A DNA stretch of 64,000 nt from Agapetus fuscipes. Its lineage: Eukaryota > Arthropoda > Insecta > Trichoptera > Glossosomatidae. The stretch is from contig OX637343.1 in the NCBI GenBank assembly GCA_951799405.1, positions 8,060,001-8,124,000 of the forward strand. The letters run 5' to 3'. Positions 28,812 through 39,870 of the stretch are shown here, piece after piece. A program made the translations under genes and the position numbers. Each line of letters opens with the position of its first letter. The stretch's first letter is position 1. Under the pieces are notes generated by a model, which saw nothing but the letters and a program-made list of their open reading frames with translations, was not told where the DNA came from and ran no database searches.

Positions 28812-30597
28812 TCTATTATATAAAAAAGGAGAGGGTATTTGCGTCTGTTTTTTTCGAATTTGCAAAAATGTTTTTCTACAAAGTGTTTCTATTGACAAAC
28901 TGAACTAACGCTATGTTCCAGAATTTTTGGTGTTTGTTTGTTTGTTTGTCCGTTTGTTTGTATATTTGTACCATTATAGGCGCCCAGACCGTTCGCAGCA
29001 CGATGCTGAAATTTTGCACACCCTCATAAAGTGTTAGTGGCTACACAACTGTTATGGTCCGGATGACGTCACGTGCATATTTCGCATACCTGCCATACAG
29101 ACTGAAAATTGAAATCTTGCCGCTGGCGGCCATTTTAAATTTACAGGCTTGATATTCGAAACAGTTTTGTCTCTTAGTAATTTTAACAACTTTTGGAAGA
29201 AACTTTTTCGCAAAAAGTAAATTCTTCAAACAAAATTTGTAAATACCTACATAGAAAAAAATAAACAACAATAACTTTCAGGTGGCACAACGGGCGCATG
29301 CATAAAGTTGGAACATTAAAATTAAGCATGTCACCTATCCATAAACAGACTTACATATTTTAAAAAATACAACAAAATACATGAAGGATTAAGAGTAGCT
29401 GCCATACATTTTTTTTTGTTTCTTCAATATTTAACACTCTTCTGGCATTCATTTAAAAATTCTGGAAGTTCATTCTCAATGATTGAGTTTGTTTGGCTAA
29501 TGCTAACATTTTTTGAAAGAAAACTTTTTTCAATGACAAATTTTTTCAAACAAAATTTTGAAAAACCTGATTTTCACCAAAAAGTCAAATTTATAAGTTA
29601 AAAAATCAACTATTTTGATGATACATTTACAATTCTAATTTTTTAAAATGTAAAGATATGTAATCAGACAATCACACCAAGTGTATATTTTGCATACCCG
29701 TCATACAAACTAAAAAAATATATTGCTCTGCAGGCGACCATTTTGAATGTCTAGGCCTCATACTCGAATTTAAAATGCATTTTAGTAAACCCCATAAATG
29801 TTGGAAGAAACTTTTTTTCTACGGCAAATTTCTTTGAACAAATATTTAAAAAGTAAAATTTCATACAAAGTGTCTTATATATAAAAATGAAAAAAGTTAA
29901 AAAGTTTTTTTTTTTTTAATTTTCAAAAGTCATTTTTTTCTTAGAGTTCTGTCGATGGGTTGAACGTTTTCCCATACTTAGATTTTTTGTAGATTGTGAG
30001 TTTAGGCATTTTAAGGTATCTTCAGGTACCAAGCAGTATCAGACACTAAAATATCGTGAAAAGTATCACAAGCAGTTTAAAGATGTCAAAAGATAATTCA
30101 GAGCAGGACGAGCAGTTTGAAGGCATTTCATGACAATAAGAGCAGCTGGAACTATCTAAAAACAAAAGCACCAGTACCAACAAAACAATGCCGTATGGCA
30201 AACGCAGTCATGTTTCATGCCACTATAAGACAATTGCAAGCAACACAGGTACGCTTAAGATACTATTACCAGCAAAACGAAAAAGAGCAGAAAAGACAAG
30301 TTATACACTTAATTGATAATGATCGTGTCGAGCATCATTATAAACCATCACCAGAAAAATAAAGAGCAGAAATAAAAAGCAGGATAAAGACTTCAGCACC
30401 TGCACAACAATAGAAAATAGCACGATCAGGCCTGGGATTCTACCGTAAAACTGTCCACTTTTTGTTGTTGTTGTTGGTCAGTTCTCATGGATCTTTTAAA
30501 AATCAGAGCAGGGGTAAAGTGTGCTGGCGAAGCCGGACTTCAAACTGCCCGTAGGGCCTAGCAGCCAACCGTGCGAGAGCGCGGTTTGGTCTGCTAG
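28812..30597 (+). mobile_element. Helitron H3, head-to-tail with the middle unit, 1786 bp
   Basis: Starts TCTATTATATAAAAAAGGAG immediately after the CTAG of the previous unit, with no A in between. It ends CTAG at 30594-30597, followed by TGGTATATAAAG of the CR1 element. Its right end completes the A|T insertion that H1 began at 22168. Confidence 0.85.
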
Positions 30598-30990
30598 TGG
30601 TATATAAAGCCATCAATGGCTTGGCTCCACCTTATTTGACTGACATGATGTTGCCTGCGTTGAGATGGGTATAAGGAGGCAGACACTCAGATCCGCGGGC
30701 GATGAAGTAATCAATTTGGTTCAGCCACGCCGTCAGATTTCGTAGGTACAAATTTCGGAGACCGCGCTTTCCGTGTTGCGGGTCCGGTGGAGTGGACTGT
30801 GGAACAGACTGCCACCCGGAGTGAAGAACTCCGAATCTATGGATGTGTTTCGCGGAGCACTCAAGACATACCTTTTTAGAAAGTCTTATCCATGATCGGA
30901 GAGGGCCCTTGAGGTGTGACACACACAAAAACGGCGCTCTCTTATCATTTGTAATTTAAAATAAATTAGCCTGATATTATTATTATTATT
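30598..30990 (+). pseudogene. CR1-like LINE, right part with (ATT)n tail
   Basis: Continues 21710-22168 with VYKAINGLAPPYLTDM, then several frame breaks, then the conserved 3' words (GGAGTGAAGAACTCC, GAGGTGTGACACACAC). It ends in an ATT repeat at about 30976-30999. Confidence 0.85.
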
Positions 30991-31007
30991 ATTATTATTG
31001 AAGTGTG

Positions 31008-31065
31008 ATACACACAAAAACAGCGCACACCAAATAAATCATCCTAATATTATTTATTATAGGAG
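31008..31065 (+). repeat. CR1 3'-tail fragment
   Basis: TGAAGTGTGATACACACAAA, then CCAAATAAATCATCCTAATA, the same tail as the preceding LINE. It may be a very short truncated insertion. Confidence 0.65.
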
Positions 31066-31083
31066 TCTTAATTTGTCCTGTAT

Positions 31084-31327
31084 GTTCCTTGATTTATAGG
31101 TTGGTATGCGGCTGACCACCCATGCTGTAAAAATGCTTCACTTTGCCAATGTCACCCCTGTCTCAGGGAAGGACGGCAAGAGTTGCAGGGTGTATGTCCA
31201 TTTGAGATTTGGTTTTTATGTTGTAGGTTCACATGAGGCATGTGCAAGCGCAAACTTGTACGTGTCTGGTTGTGGGAATCCATTTAATGTGAATCTCAAA
31301 TGATACATATCCTTGCAGCTTAGATTT
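31084..31327 (-). repeat. Rep245 copy, reverse, well preserved
   Basis: TTCCTTGATTTATAGGTTGG to CTTGCAGCTTAGATTTAGA. The CCCTGTCTCAGGGAAGG core is intact. Confidence 0.85.
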
Positions 31328-31675
31328 AGATTTAGTGCCCTAACATACAAGTTATTTGAGATATGAGCGGTCGAGCGAGCAAAGTTTTGTTTTGAAATAC
31401 TAGCGACATTTGAGGAACGTGGAAAAGAAGCGCTCCGAAAAAGTTGCAACTGGTCGTGCATCGGAGCTATTTATAATGACTTTTGCCTAACTCACTTCTG
31501 CAGCATTCTGCAAGGGAGGAAGAAACAAATCTTTGGACCTTTTTTTGAATTCTGCGAATGAGGCAAAGACCAGTGAAGAGGAAAGCTTCAATAACCCCTT
31601 TTTGCAGTTTCCTTTGCAATCTATTTACAGCATAGATGGTCAGCCTCATAACAACCTATCATATTAATTTTACCA

Positions 31676-31910
31676 CCTTAAAGGTAAAACTGCTGAACCA
31701 CTGAATTGTGAAATCGCGGATAAAACATTTTATTGGGGGTAACTTCTCATAGTACCTAAGTGAACTTATTATAAGGAAGTGCTCATGATAAACTTCTAAA
31801 CTGCAGGATTGTAACAGTTCATTTATTTTTTTCTCTCATAGAAAATACGAAAAAATGTTATCTGAGAAGCCCATGTTAGGATGTCACTTATTCAGTTTTA
31901 CCTTTAAGGT
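31676..31910. mobile_element. Mite235: short TIR element, complete copy
   Basis: A 235-bp element with inverted ends CCTTAAAGGTAAAACTG and CAGTTTTACCTTTAAGG. The ends are themselves nearly palindromic. Partial copies occur at 36362-36550, 44318-44470 and 51045-51165, and the end word alone at 39430. No coding content. The target duplication is unclear. Confidence 0.75.
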
Positions 31911-31948
31911 ATCGATATTATGATGTTTTCACTGTTCGGTTTAAATTT

Positions 31949-32250
31949 CCGGTCGATAGCTCAATTGGGAGAGTGTTTGCAAACCATGCCGTGAGCTCGG
32001 GTTCGAATCCTACCGAGGGTGTCAGAAATGATTTCCCGTTGCGGTGTTTATTTCAAACCCAAAATAAAATATCGGCAAGGCTTACTCAGCCTTCACAAAA
32101 AATGAACACCAGCTGCCTCCTGAGAAACCCCCACTTCAACTGAAGTGATTTACCTGTAAAAATAAATAGGTTCCACTGGCTACATGCGAAATCCTTCGTG
32201 GATGACGCAGCAAGAAGTTACGCTATAAATGTAGCTTATTTGCGTTGCGT
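31949..32250 (+). repeat. SINE-A copy, near full length
   Basis: Head CGGTCGATAGCTCAATTGGG and GGGTTCGAATCCTACCGAGG, the complete body, and the end GTAGCTTATTTGCGTTGCG. Confidence 0.85.
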
Positions 32251-32265
32251 AGTTGCGTTAACTGT

Positions 32266-32530
32266 TCCATCGACCGGACTTATTCAAATTCAGTTTTGTT
32301 TTTCTTTTTGTATGGGTACAACTATCATATTGTTTGAGCGCCTAGTTGGCGTAAGGCTGAGTGTGTGACTAATCCGCCATGATTCACGGATAGCGCGCCG
32401 CTTCCTCTGCAGCAACCCGGCGCATTACGCAAATCAGCATTGCCAACTGACGCCAAAAAACGTGTCTTGAACTTGCCGACTAAACACCATTCCGAACTGC
32501 TCACCCACTTTTGTTTTAGCACGATCACTA
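32266..32530. other. No recognised feature
   Basis: A comparatively GC-rich stretch with an inverted word pair (TAGTTGGCGT near 32342 and CAACTGACGCC near 32444). No gene or familiar repeat. Confidence 0.4.
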
Positions 32531-32536
32531 CTAGGT

Positions 32537-32616
32537 ATAATCTATAATCTGAGTTGCAAAAATATAACAACATTTAAAATTCATATTAAATGCATGCCCG
32601 CAATCAGACACGTGTA
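32537..32616 (+). repeat. Rep245 copy, forward, left part
   Basis: TCTATAATCTGAGTTGCAAA to CAGACACGTGTAATG, then broken by the hairpin element. Continuation words (AAGTTCACACTTACAAATG) appear near 32862. Confidence 0.75.
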
Positions 32617-32839
32617 ATGATGTTGGAGAGTTTCTTTCCGGGATCTGTGGCCATGGTCTGTGGGAGCTGGAGTTACCGGACGTTTCGCCCATGTATACGA
32701 TGGGCTTCTTCAGCGTGAAAGTGAAATGATGAAGCCCGTATCGTAGACATGGGCGATATTTACGGTAGCTCCAGCCCCCACAGACCATGGCATCAGATCC
32801 CAAAAAGAAACTCTCCAGCATCATTAGCCAGCCGTGTAA
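32614..32839. mobile_element. Hairpin element inside Rep245
   Basis: Inverted arms from GATGTTGGAGAGTTTCTTT to its complement ending at 32825, about 90% alike. On the minus strand the left arm reads CTGAAGA (32713-32707), A, GCCCAT, loop, ATGGGC, GAAACG. CGTGTAA flanks both sides (32610-32616 and 32833-32839). Confidence 0.7.
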
Positions 32840-32901
32840 GCCTAAACTCTTAGATAGGTATAAGTTCACACTTACAAATGGTAAAAATGTAAAGGTAAAA
32901 T

Positions 32902-32934
<33 letters not shown>

Positions 32935-33026
32935 TTATTTTCACATTAAAGTACATGACAGGTTTTAACCTAATGCATACAATAATTAAAAACACAAGTA
33001 ACACAAAAAATCACAAGTAACCGAAA

Positions 33027-35858
33027 TCAGCTTAGAAGAAACGGAAGCCTCTGTCTAAGCTGATTTTCACTCAGGTGGAAGATATCAACCGAAGAGGAGA
33101 TCTCATTGAGCATAGCCATTGCCCTCCCCACAGTCATAACCCTAGGTAGGTTAGTCCTGTATCTTGGGAGTAGCAATAGTCTATGCTCACGTTGCCTACA
33201 ATAATTGTCGGGAACATACAGATCAATTTGTCCCAGAAGAGCGGGATTACAAATCTCACCACGAATCAAGCGGATAAAATGAACTATCAAAAATTCATTC
33301 CTTGCCTCCAGGCTACTGAAACCAAGCATGCCGAGTACAAACGCACTTGGATATAGCCAAGGATAATATCCATACGTCCTCATGTAGAGAAATCTCAAGA
33401 ATTTTTTCTGAACCCTCTCCAGCATGAGAACATCTTTGGCACTATTTGGAGCCCAAACAAGTGAGCCATACTCAAGCCTGCTCCGCACCAGTGCACTGTA
33501 CAGCAGGGCTAAAACGTGAGTAGATGTGAACATCCTACTATTTCGAATGACAAATCCCGACATTTTCAGTGCTTTGCCACAAGTTATTTCAATATGAGAA
33601 CTGAAGTTCAGTTTGCTATCAAACGTAACACCAAGATCTTTTACTGATGACATACGTGTTAAACTTGCACCGCTCATGGTGTATCTGAGAAATATCAATC
33701 TAGTAGCTTTTGTATAAGTCATAACATTGCACTTCGATATGTTAAAATGCAATTTGTTTCGCCTACCCCATTCAAAAATATTATCAATATCAGTTTGGAG
33801 CAAGTAACAGTCATCTAAAGATTTAATTTGAAGAAAAAGTTTCAGGTCATCAGCAAAAAGTAGGAATTTTGCATGAAAAATAGAATCACATATATCATTA
33901 ATAAACATAGAGAACAACAATGGCCCCAAAACAGATCCCTGAGGCACTCCTGACTGGGTTTCAAATGGTTGAGATTGAAATATACCATGTGACACGTATT
34001 GAACTCTTTTTTGAAAATAGCTAGAAAACAGCTTTAACAACGAGTATGAAAATCCGAATTGCCCGAGTTTATTCAGTAAGATGTTGTGATCTACTCTATC
34101 AAATGCTTTTGAAAAATCATTATATGAACAATCAACTTGATGACCATTATCTAGTGAATGTCATACATAGTTGCAAAATGTCATCAGGTTTGTTTCTGTC
34201 GAAAGACCTTTCCTGAAACCGTGCTGTTCATCAATCAAAAATGGGTTTATATTTTTTGATATCGCATTAAAAATAAGGATTTCAAAAAGTTTCGCAGGAG
34301 AGGAAAGAATGGCTATTGGTCTATAGTTCTCAACCAATGATTTTGGACCACTTTTGTGTATGGGAGTAACTTTAGACATTTTCCACACTTCAGGAAAGCT
34401 ATTTGATGCCAATGAAAGATTAAAAATGAACGTAAGCGGAAGCTTGATGAAATCAAGACATCCTTTTAAAAAAGCTGTTGGAATGAAGTCAGGTCCTAGG
34501 GAATGCGTGTGTTTAAGCTTGTTAACAGCCATTGATACGTCATTCACACTGAAATTTCCAATGTCAACAAACTGCGCAGCTTTTGACTCCAGTCTAGAGG
34601 CAGCTTCTACATCAAGGAGAGGTGAATCATTGCTAAAGATGGATTTAAAATGATCAGCAAAAGCTTGCGCTACACGTTCATCCTTAATTTCTTGTCCTTT
34701 CCATTTCATTACGTCAATAATTCCAACCTCTTTTCGTAGTAATTTGATATGATCCCAAAATAGATTTGGATTTTGTCCAATCTTATTTTGCATGTCATTT
34801 ATATATAAATTATAAGCTTCTCTAGTAGCTTTTCTCACTCTGGAACGATACATAGAAAATATTTCATATTCATGAAAACAACCAGTGGCCTTCCACTTCT
34901 TATGATGGGAATGTTTTTTCTGTATATTCCTGACAATATCGCGAGAAAACCAGGTCGGGTAACGTCTACCACCTTGAGGAGGTAGTTTCCTAGGAATACA
35001 TATATCAAATATTCTATACACAATATTATAAAAATGTTCCACCGCCTGGTCCACATCTGAAAACTGGTAGAGTTCACACCAGTCAACTTCACTCATAAGC
35101 TGATACAAAAGCGTAAAATCACCTTTGCTGAAATTCCATCCCTGCCATTGAGTAGAACCTAAGGCAGGAACTTCAGCTTGCTTTTTCCGAGTACCGCGAG
35201 TTAATAAAGAGAATTCAAGTGCTGGATGGTACAAGTCTTCGGATACCAGGGGAGCAGCACTGTGAGCCAGACTGTGTACAGAATCGTTGCATATTACGAG
35301 ATCTAAAATGTTCCCATGGGAGTTGCAAATATCATTACACTGACTCAAACCAAGTAGCTCCATTGTATATGTAAGTTCCATTTTTACAAGCTCGGTATTT
35401 GAGGCAGAAGGCAGGTTAAAATCTCCTATTATAATGACACTTGCATCACCAATTAGGTCCAAATTTTTTTCTATATTATTAAAAAAAAGCAAATACATAT
35501 CAATTTTACTAGCAGGAGGAAAATAGACACAACAAAATATGGTAACACAGAGACTATCAATGAGTTTGACCCAAAGATCTTCATTTTCTGTTTCCATGGC
35601 ATATAAGCGTTCCGCCTGGAGACCCTTGGAGGCTCTTACGGCCATGAGACATCCTCCGCCTTGTCTATGGCCCGAACTTGGATCACGATCCCGCCGAAAC
35701 ACAGTGTAGTCTGCATCAAAATATTCTCCGGAGGAGACACCATCATTGAGCCAAGTCTCCGTGAGAGCAACAACTTGAAAGTGCTCAGTTATTAAGTTTA
35801 ACCTGAACTCCTTAGATTTAGTCTTCATTCCTCGAACATTCTGGTAGTATACACTCAC
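33027..35858 (-). pseudogene. LINE ORF2: endonuclease plus reverse transcriptase, one internal stop
   Basis: One continuous minus-strand frame of 944 codons, broken only by TGA at 34163-34161. The N-terminal part is an AP-like endonuclease (YYQNVRGM, ALTETWL, YFPPASK, IIGDFNLP, LDLVI). The RT begins near residue 370 (KVTPIHKSG, NYRPIAILS, DEQHGFRKG), continues past the stop with the conserved DFSKAFDRVDH, SGVPQGSVLGPLLF and the FADD catalytic box, and ends in a thumb with KKFLRFLYMRTYG. The frame before 35858 shows a GTG rather than ATG, so the true start is uncertain. A single nonsense change makes it recent but probably inactive. Confidence 0.85.
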
Positions 35859-35864
35859 AGTGCG

Positions 35865-36360
35865 TCAGCTGGTGCGATGAGGAGACGACCGCGGCGTTAC
35901 GTTAGAACCAGAGGTATCCCTGGTCCCGTTGGTATTCGTTATGTCGGGAATCTGCTTATTTTTGAAATAATATTTTCTAATAACTGAAAACATTGGCCAC
36001 ATCTCTGCCTTGATTAAGTTTTCGTATTTTGATGCTTTAACACCAATCTTAAAAGTTGTATATTCTCCCGATTGAGTGGGCATTTCTTCGCATTCACTTG
36101 TAATGTCTTTCGATTTCAGGTATTTTTCTACCATGGCCGTACTTGTTTCTTTTGACAATCTCGATATCACCGCATACTTAATAGGTTCTACTGCATTCAA
36201 TCCAGTTTCTAAGGCGCATCCTTTTATTCCGTTTTTTCTCGTAATTTTTGCCCATTTCCGAGTGTTATTTTTTCCAGTTGTATTTTTTTTGTTACTATGT
36301 GTGGTCCAATTATCGCCATCTGTGGGATTCCTTGTAATCTCACTATAAGTCGGGAATTGA
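35865..36360 (-). pseudogene. LINE ORF1, C-terminal part
   Basis: The minus-strand frame ends at a TGA two codons before ORF2 and in the same frame. The recognisable part (YAVISRLSKETSTAMVEKYL, FKIGVKASKYENLI, MWPMFSVIRKYYFKN) matches the gag-like fold at the C-terminus of ORF1 in several non-LTR elements of insects. The N-terminal half is missing. Confidence 0.7.
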
Positions 36361-36361
36361 A

Positions 36362-36550
36362 TAGGTAAGTGGCATATTAAGCTATCATGTGGTTCTCAGA
36401 TAAATGCACATTTTTTCCTATTTTCTACGAGAGAAAACACTAAACAAGACGTGTGCCAATCCAGTATCTTAGAAGTTTTTCATGAGCATTTCCTTACAAT
36501 TAGTTCACTTACTAAGTTACTCCCAACAAAATGTTTTATCCACGATTTCA
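36362..36550 (-). repeat. Mite235 fragment
   Basis: GGTTCTCAGATAAATGCACA, CTACGAGAGAAAACACT and CCAACAAAATGTTTTATCC align with the reverse complement of 31676-31910. The outer ends are lost. Confidence 0.7.
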
Positions 36551-36568
36551 TATTTATTTATTTTGTAT

Positions 36569-36808
36569 GTTTCTTAACTTATAGGTTGATATGTGGCTGA
36601 CCACCCATACTGTATAATATAGTTCACTTGTCCAATGTACAGGGAAGGTCGGCAAGAGTTGCAGGGTGTGTGTTCATTTGGGATTTGAGTTTTTATGTTG
36701 TAGGTTCATATGCGGCATGTGCAAGCGCGAACTTATACGTGTCTGCTTGTGAGAATGCATAAAATGTGAATCCCCAATGTTAAATATATTTGCAACTTAG
36801 ATTAGATT
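36569..36808 (-). repeat. Rep245 copy, reverse
   Basis: TTCTTAACTTATAGGTTGAT to TTTGCAACTTAGATTAGATT. The core has lost the CCCCTGTTTC words. Confidence 0.8.
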
Positions 36809-36809
36809 A

Positions 36810-37506
36810 GATATTCAGCGATTTGTAAGTTAGCAGTTAGGAATAAGCTGAAGTTCTCTTGAAAATCATTGCAAAAGTGGAAGTCGCAAGTTTCTCAATC
36901 AGTGACAAGAATAATCATGAAAACAATACCATCTTACCGCCAGCCCACTGATCAACTCAGGTGCCCACCAAACAAGTGCCGGGTTGATGAATAAAGTATC
37001 AACTTAAATTCACGCCTTCCCACCAGTTAACTCGGCAATCAGAGATTTTCTAAAAGTAATCGCATTATTTACGAGTTAGCGTAAAGTAAATAAGATTAGG
37101 AAATTATTGCAGTGAAATTCGATTACAATATGCTTTTTTAATATAAGAAGAAATGGAAACAGGAATTTCACCCTGCCGAGAGATAGGAGTGTGGAACTGG
37201 ACGAGGAAGGCAGCGGTGGCTGCGGTTGATCAAGGGTCCAAGATTTACTCCTGGTTGTCCTATCAGTGATAATGATGGTGATGATCGTACCCTGATGATG
37301 ATCACTGCAACGGTGGTCGATATATCAGGGAAAACAACACATAGGAATGTAGGTATAAGTCACAATATAAAAAAAACTCAGGGGGCACTCAATAACACGT
37401 GGCACCTTCTTCAGAAACTTCTTCGAAGGGAGAATCTTAGGAAGAAATTCATTCTATCAAGGTTTGAAGTGGCTCATGGGTGCCAATTCTTATCCGTAAC
37501 TCAAAA
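36810..37506. other. No recognised feature
   Basis: Mixed sequence with one short open frame (37226-37519) that shows no domain or gene signal. It lies just before a minisatellite. Confidence 0.4.
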
Positions 37507-37850
37507 GGATGGCGACTAGCATAGACAAAATGGCAAGCACAACAAGGCACTGCTTTTACAAGAGAATGGTGACCAGCAGAGACAAGTGACTAATACAACA
37601 AGAAACTGCCTTAACAAGAGGATGGTGACCAGCAGAGACAAATGGCTAGCACAACAAGGCACTGTCTTTACAAGAGTATGGCGACCAGCAGATACACATG
37701 GCTAGCACAACAAGGCACTGCCCTTACAAGAGGATGGTGACCAGCAGATACACATGGCTAGCGCAACAAGGCACTACCTTACAAGAGGATGGCGACCAGC
37801 AGATACACATGGCTATAGCACAAGAAGGCACTGTCTTTGCAATAGGATGA
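37507..37850 (+). repeat. Minisatellite, about 56-bp unit, six copies
   Basis: Units begin ATGGTGACCAGCAGA- at about 37509, 37566, 37622, 37678, 37734 and 37789. Each contains GGCTAGCACAACAAGGCACT and TACAAGAGG. The outer units are the most diverged. Confidence 0.9.
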
Positions 37851-38120
37851 TAATGGTCAGTGCCACCAAGTCGATGTGTGAAATTTTATATATTATATAG
37901 ATTAAATGACGTAAAGTGTGTTAATTTTTTTCCATGTTTAATTTGTATGTAATGCACAACTCACAAGGTTTTAATTAAAAAAACAGTCAATCCGTCATAT
38001 TTTCAATACATAGTTCATCCGTTTTGATTATAATGAACAAACATTCGATCAATATAAAATACATAGATGGCGTACCTACGTGTGTTTTTTTTTTTATAGT
38101 AACAAGCGTCTATGAAAGAT

Positions 38121-38356
38121 AATCTATAATCTAGTTGCAAGATATATTAATATTTAAAGCTCATATCAAATGCATGCCCACAGACAAACACTTGTAGTTC
38201 GCGCTTGAAAATGCTGAATGTGTACTTACAAAAAAAATCAAAACATCAAATGAACATAAACCCTACAACTTTTGCCGACCTTCCCTGACACAGGGGTGAT
38301 ATTGGCAAAGTGAACCATTTTTTACAGTATGGGTGGTCAGCCTATAAGTCAAGGAA
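38121..38356 (+). repeat. Rep245 copy, forward
   Basis: ATCTATAATCTAGTTGCAAG to CCTATAAGTCAAGGAATAAT, with the core CCCTGACACAGGGGTGATAT. Confidence 0.85.
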
Positions 38357-38435
38357 TAATTGACAAATAATAACAAAAATGAGACACAAGATTTTAACAT
38401 CATACGTCATTTATTATACAGACATAAACATAACG

Positions 38436-38817
38436 GTTGCCTGGAAACTGATTATAACGAGACCTCGCTTAACAAATTGTTTTTGAAGTTTTTCTGGTTA
38501 GACCATGGTCTATTTGCAGCTTTTTTTATCTGCCAACGTTTCGTTTTCACGAGGAAAGCATTCTCAAGGCGAGTTATCAAAGGGACTTTGTGGTTTTCTT
38601 GTCTTCGCAGTCGTTCTTAGCAATTGTAACAGCGAAAGACTGCGAAGACAAAGAAAACCACCACGTCGCTTTGATAACTCGCCTTGAGAATGCTTTCTGC
38701 TCGTGAAAGCGAAACGTCAGCAGATATAAAAGCTGCAAATAAAACATGGTCTAACCCGAAAAAACACAAAAACATTTTGTTAAACGATGTCTTGTTATAA
38801 TCAGTTTCCAGGCAACA
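38436..38817. mobile_element. Long hairpin element (inverted arms of about 190 bp)
   Basis: The left arm begins GTTGCCTGGAAACTGATTAT and the right arm ends ATAATCAGTTTCCAGGCAAC. Both contain CTTGAGAATGCTTTC, GTCTTCGCAGT and the motif CTTGAGA, AT, GCTTTC, loop, GAAAGC, GAAACG (right arm, 38683-38716). The left arm carries the same in reverse. No coding content. Confidence 0.75.
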
Positions 38818-39344
38818 GACCATGAAAAGTTTCAAACTTTATTTAATACCTCGTTTGTATGAAGATCACGCCCTATAGGGCGCATTCTTGATTAGTACAC
38901 AAATCGGCTCAGATGCTCCATCTATATCTTTTATGTTGATCAATGGAATAAAACACTTTTAATTAAATCATACTTGTACATTCTTTGTAGTAAAAAATTA
39001 ACTAAAGTAGAATTTTAAGTAATCCTTTTGTCTGAAGACACTTTATATCATAATTTTCTGACCTTCATGGGTCGGAAATCATCAATTTACTACCAAGGAT
39101 GCCCATTTAAAGTTGTAGATTTATTTTAAAGATAAATACAGCTGTTGTCGCTTTTCCACCAGGGGGGGCCAGAACCTCTGCAAAATCACGGCAAACTCTT
39201 GAATGATCGTTTTACAGTTATTTTATTTGTAACTGTAAAGCTGTCGCCGTTCTACTAGGGGCTGCCAGAACCTCTGCAGAGTCTACTCCATTTATTTGCT
39301 ATCCTGACACACTTCTCTTAGTTAAATGAAAAATGAAATATTTT

Positions 39345-39423
39345 TCATGCTCCGCCGGAATTTGGACCCACTAACTTCCAATTATGAGGCCAAAGTGTTA
39401 ACCACTAGACTACGGACCGGTCA
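39345..39423 (-). repeat. SINE-B head, reverse
   Basis: The reverse complement reads GACCGGTCCGTAGTCTAGTG, then GGACCCACTAACT-type boxes and CCGGCGGAGCATG. Only the tRNA-like head is present. Confidence 0.7.
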
Positions 39424-39654
39424 AACAAAGTTTTACCTTTAAGGTGGCGATATTTTCGTTAAAAATAGTTTCTAGTCTACAGATATTACAAAGCAATGAT
39501 TGCAACAGAAGACAAAAGTTGGTAACTACATTAATAATAATGCTCGTGTCTATGTGAGGCGAAAATCACACTTACATGTGTGTGCCTCTGTTTCTTCACG
39601 AAAGTTCTGCGCACAGGGGTGCACTGGCATTTGTATGACCATTGTTTTCTGATT

Positions 39655-39662
39655 ATTTAAAG
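39655..39662. repeat. 8-bp target duplication of the intact hAT element, left (ATTTAAAG)
   Basis: Perfect match to 42784-42791. Confidence 0.9.
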
Positions 39663-39870
39663 CAGTGTTTTTCAACCTTTTTCATGACACGACCCCCCTA
39701 GTATCAAAAAATATTTCGCGACCCCCCAACCCTTTTTTTCATGTATAATATGTTAAAAATATATAATACGTACAAAAATTTTAGGCGTTTGCGTTATTTA
39801 CAATCTGATATAAACATATAATAAAGTACGTAAAACATATGAATACGTGGCCAATTGATAACTAACAAAC

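Larger units (their letters stand above)
32902..36360 (-). mobile_element. Non-LTR retrotransposon of the Jockey/CR1 superfamily, nearly complete
   Basis: The minus-strand element has a (TCTA)n tail at 32902-32935, a short 3' UTR, ORF2 (35858 to 33027) with endonuclease and RT, and the C-terminal part of ORF1 upstream. The 5' end fades near 36360, next to a Mite235 fragment. The microsatellite tail replaces a poly(A) tail, as in several non-LTR clades. The clade is not resolved. Confidence 0.85.
38840..39662. other. Mixed debris before the hAT element
   Basis: Contains two short RTE 3'-tail pieces (CCACCAGGGGGGGCCAGAAC near 39160 and CTACTAGGGGCTGCCAGAAC near 39255), a reverse SINE-B head (39345-39423) and a Mite235 end word (39430). 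The rest is unassigned. Confidence 0.5.

Noticed and set aside
34354..34653. Plus-strand 99-codon frame
   Set aside because: It is the antisense of the LINE RT coding region.
37226..37519. 97-codon open frame
   Set aside because: No domain, no splice or promoter context, and it overlaps the start of a minisatellite.
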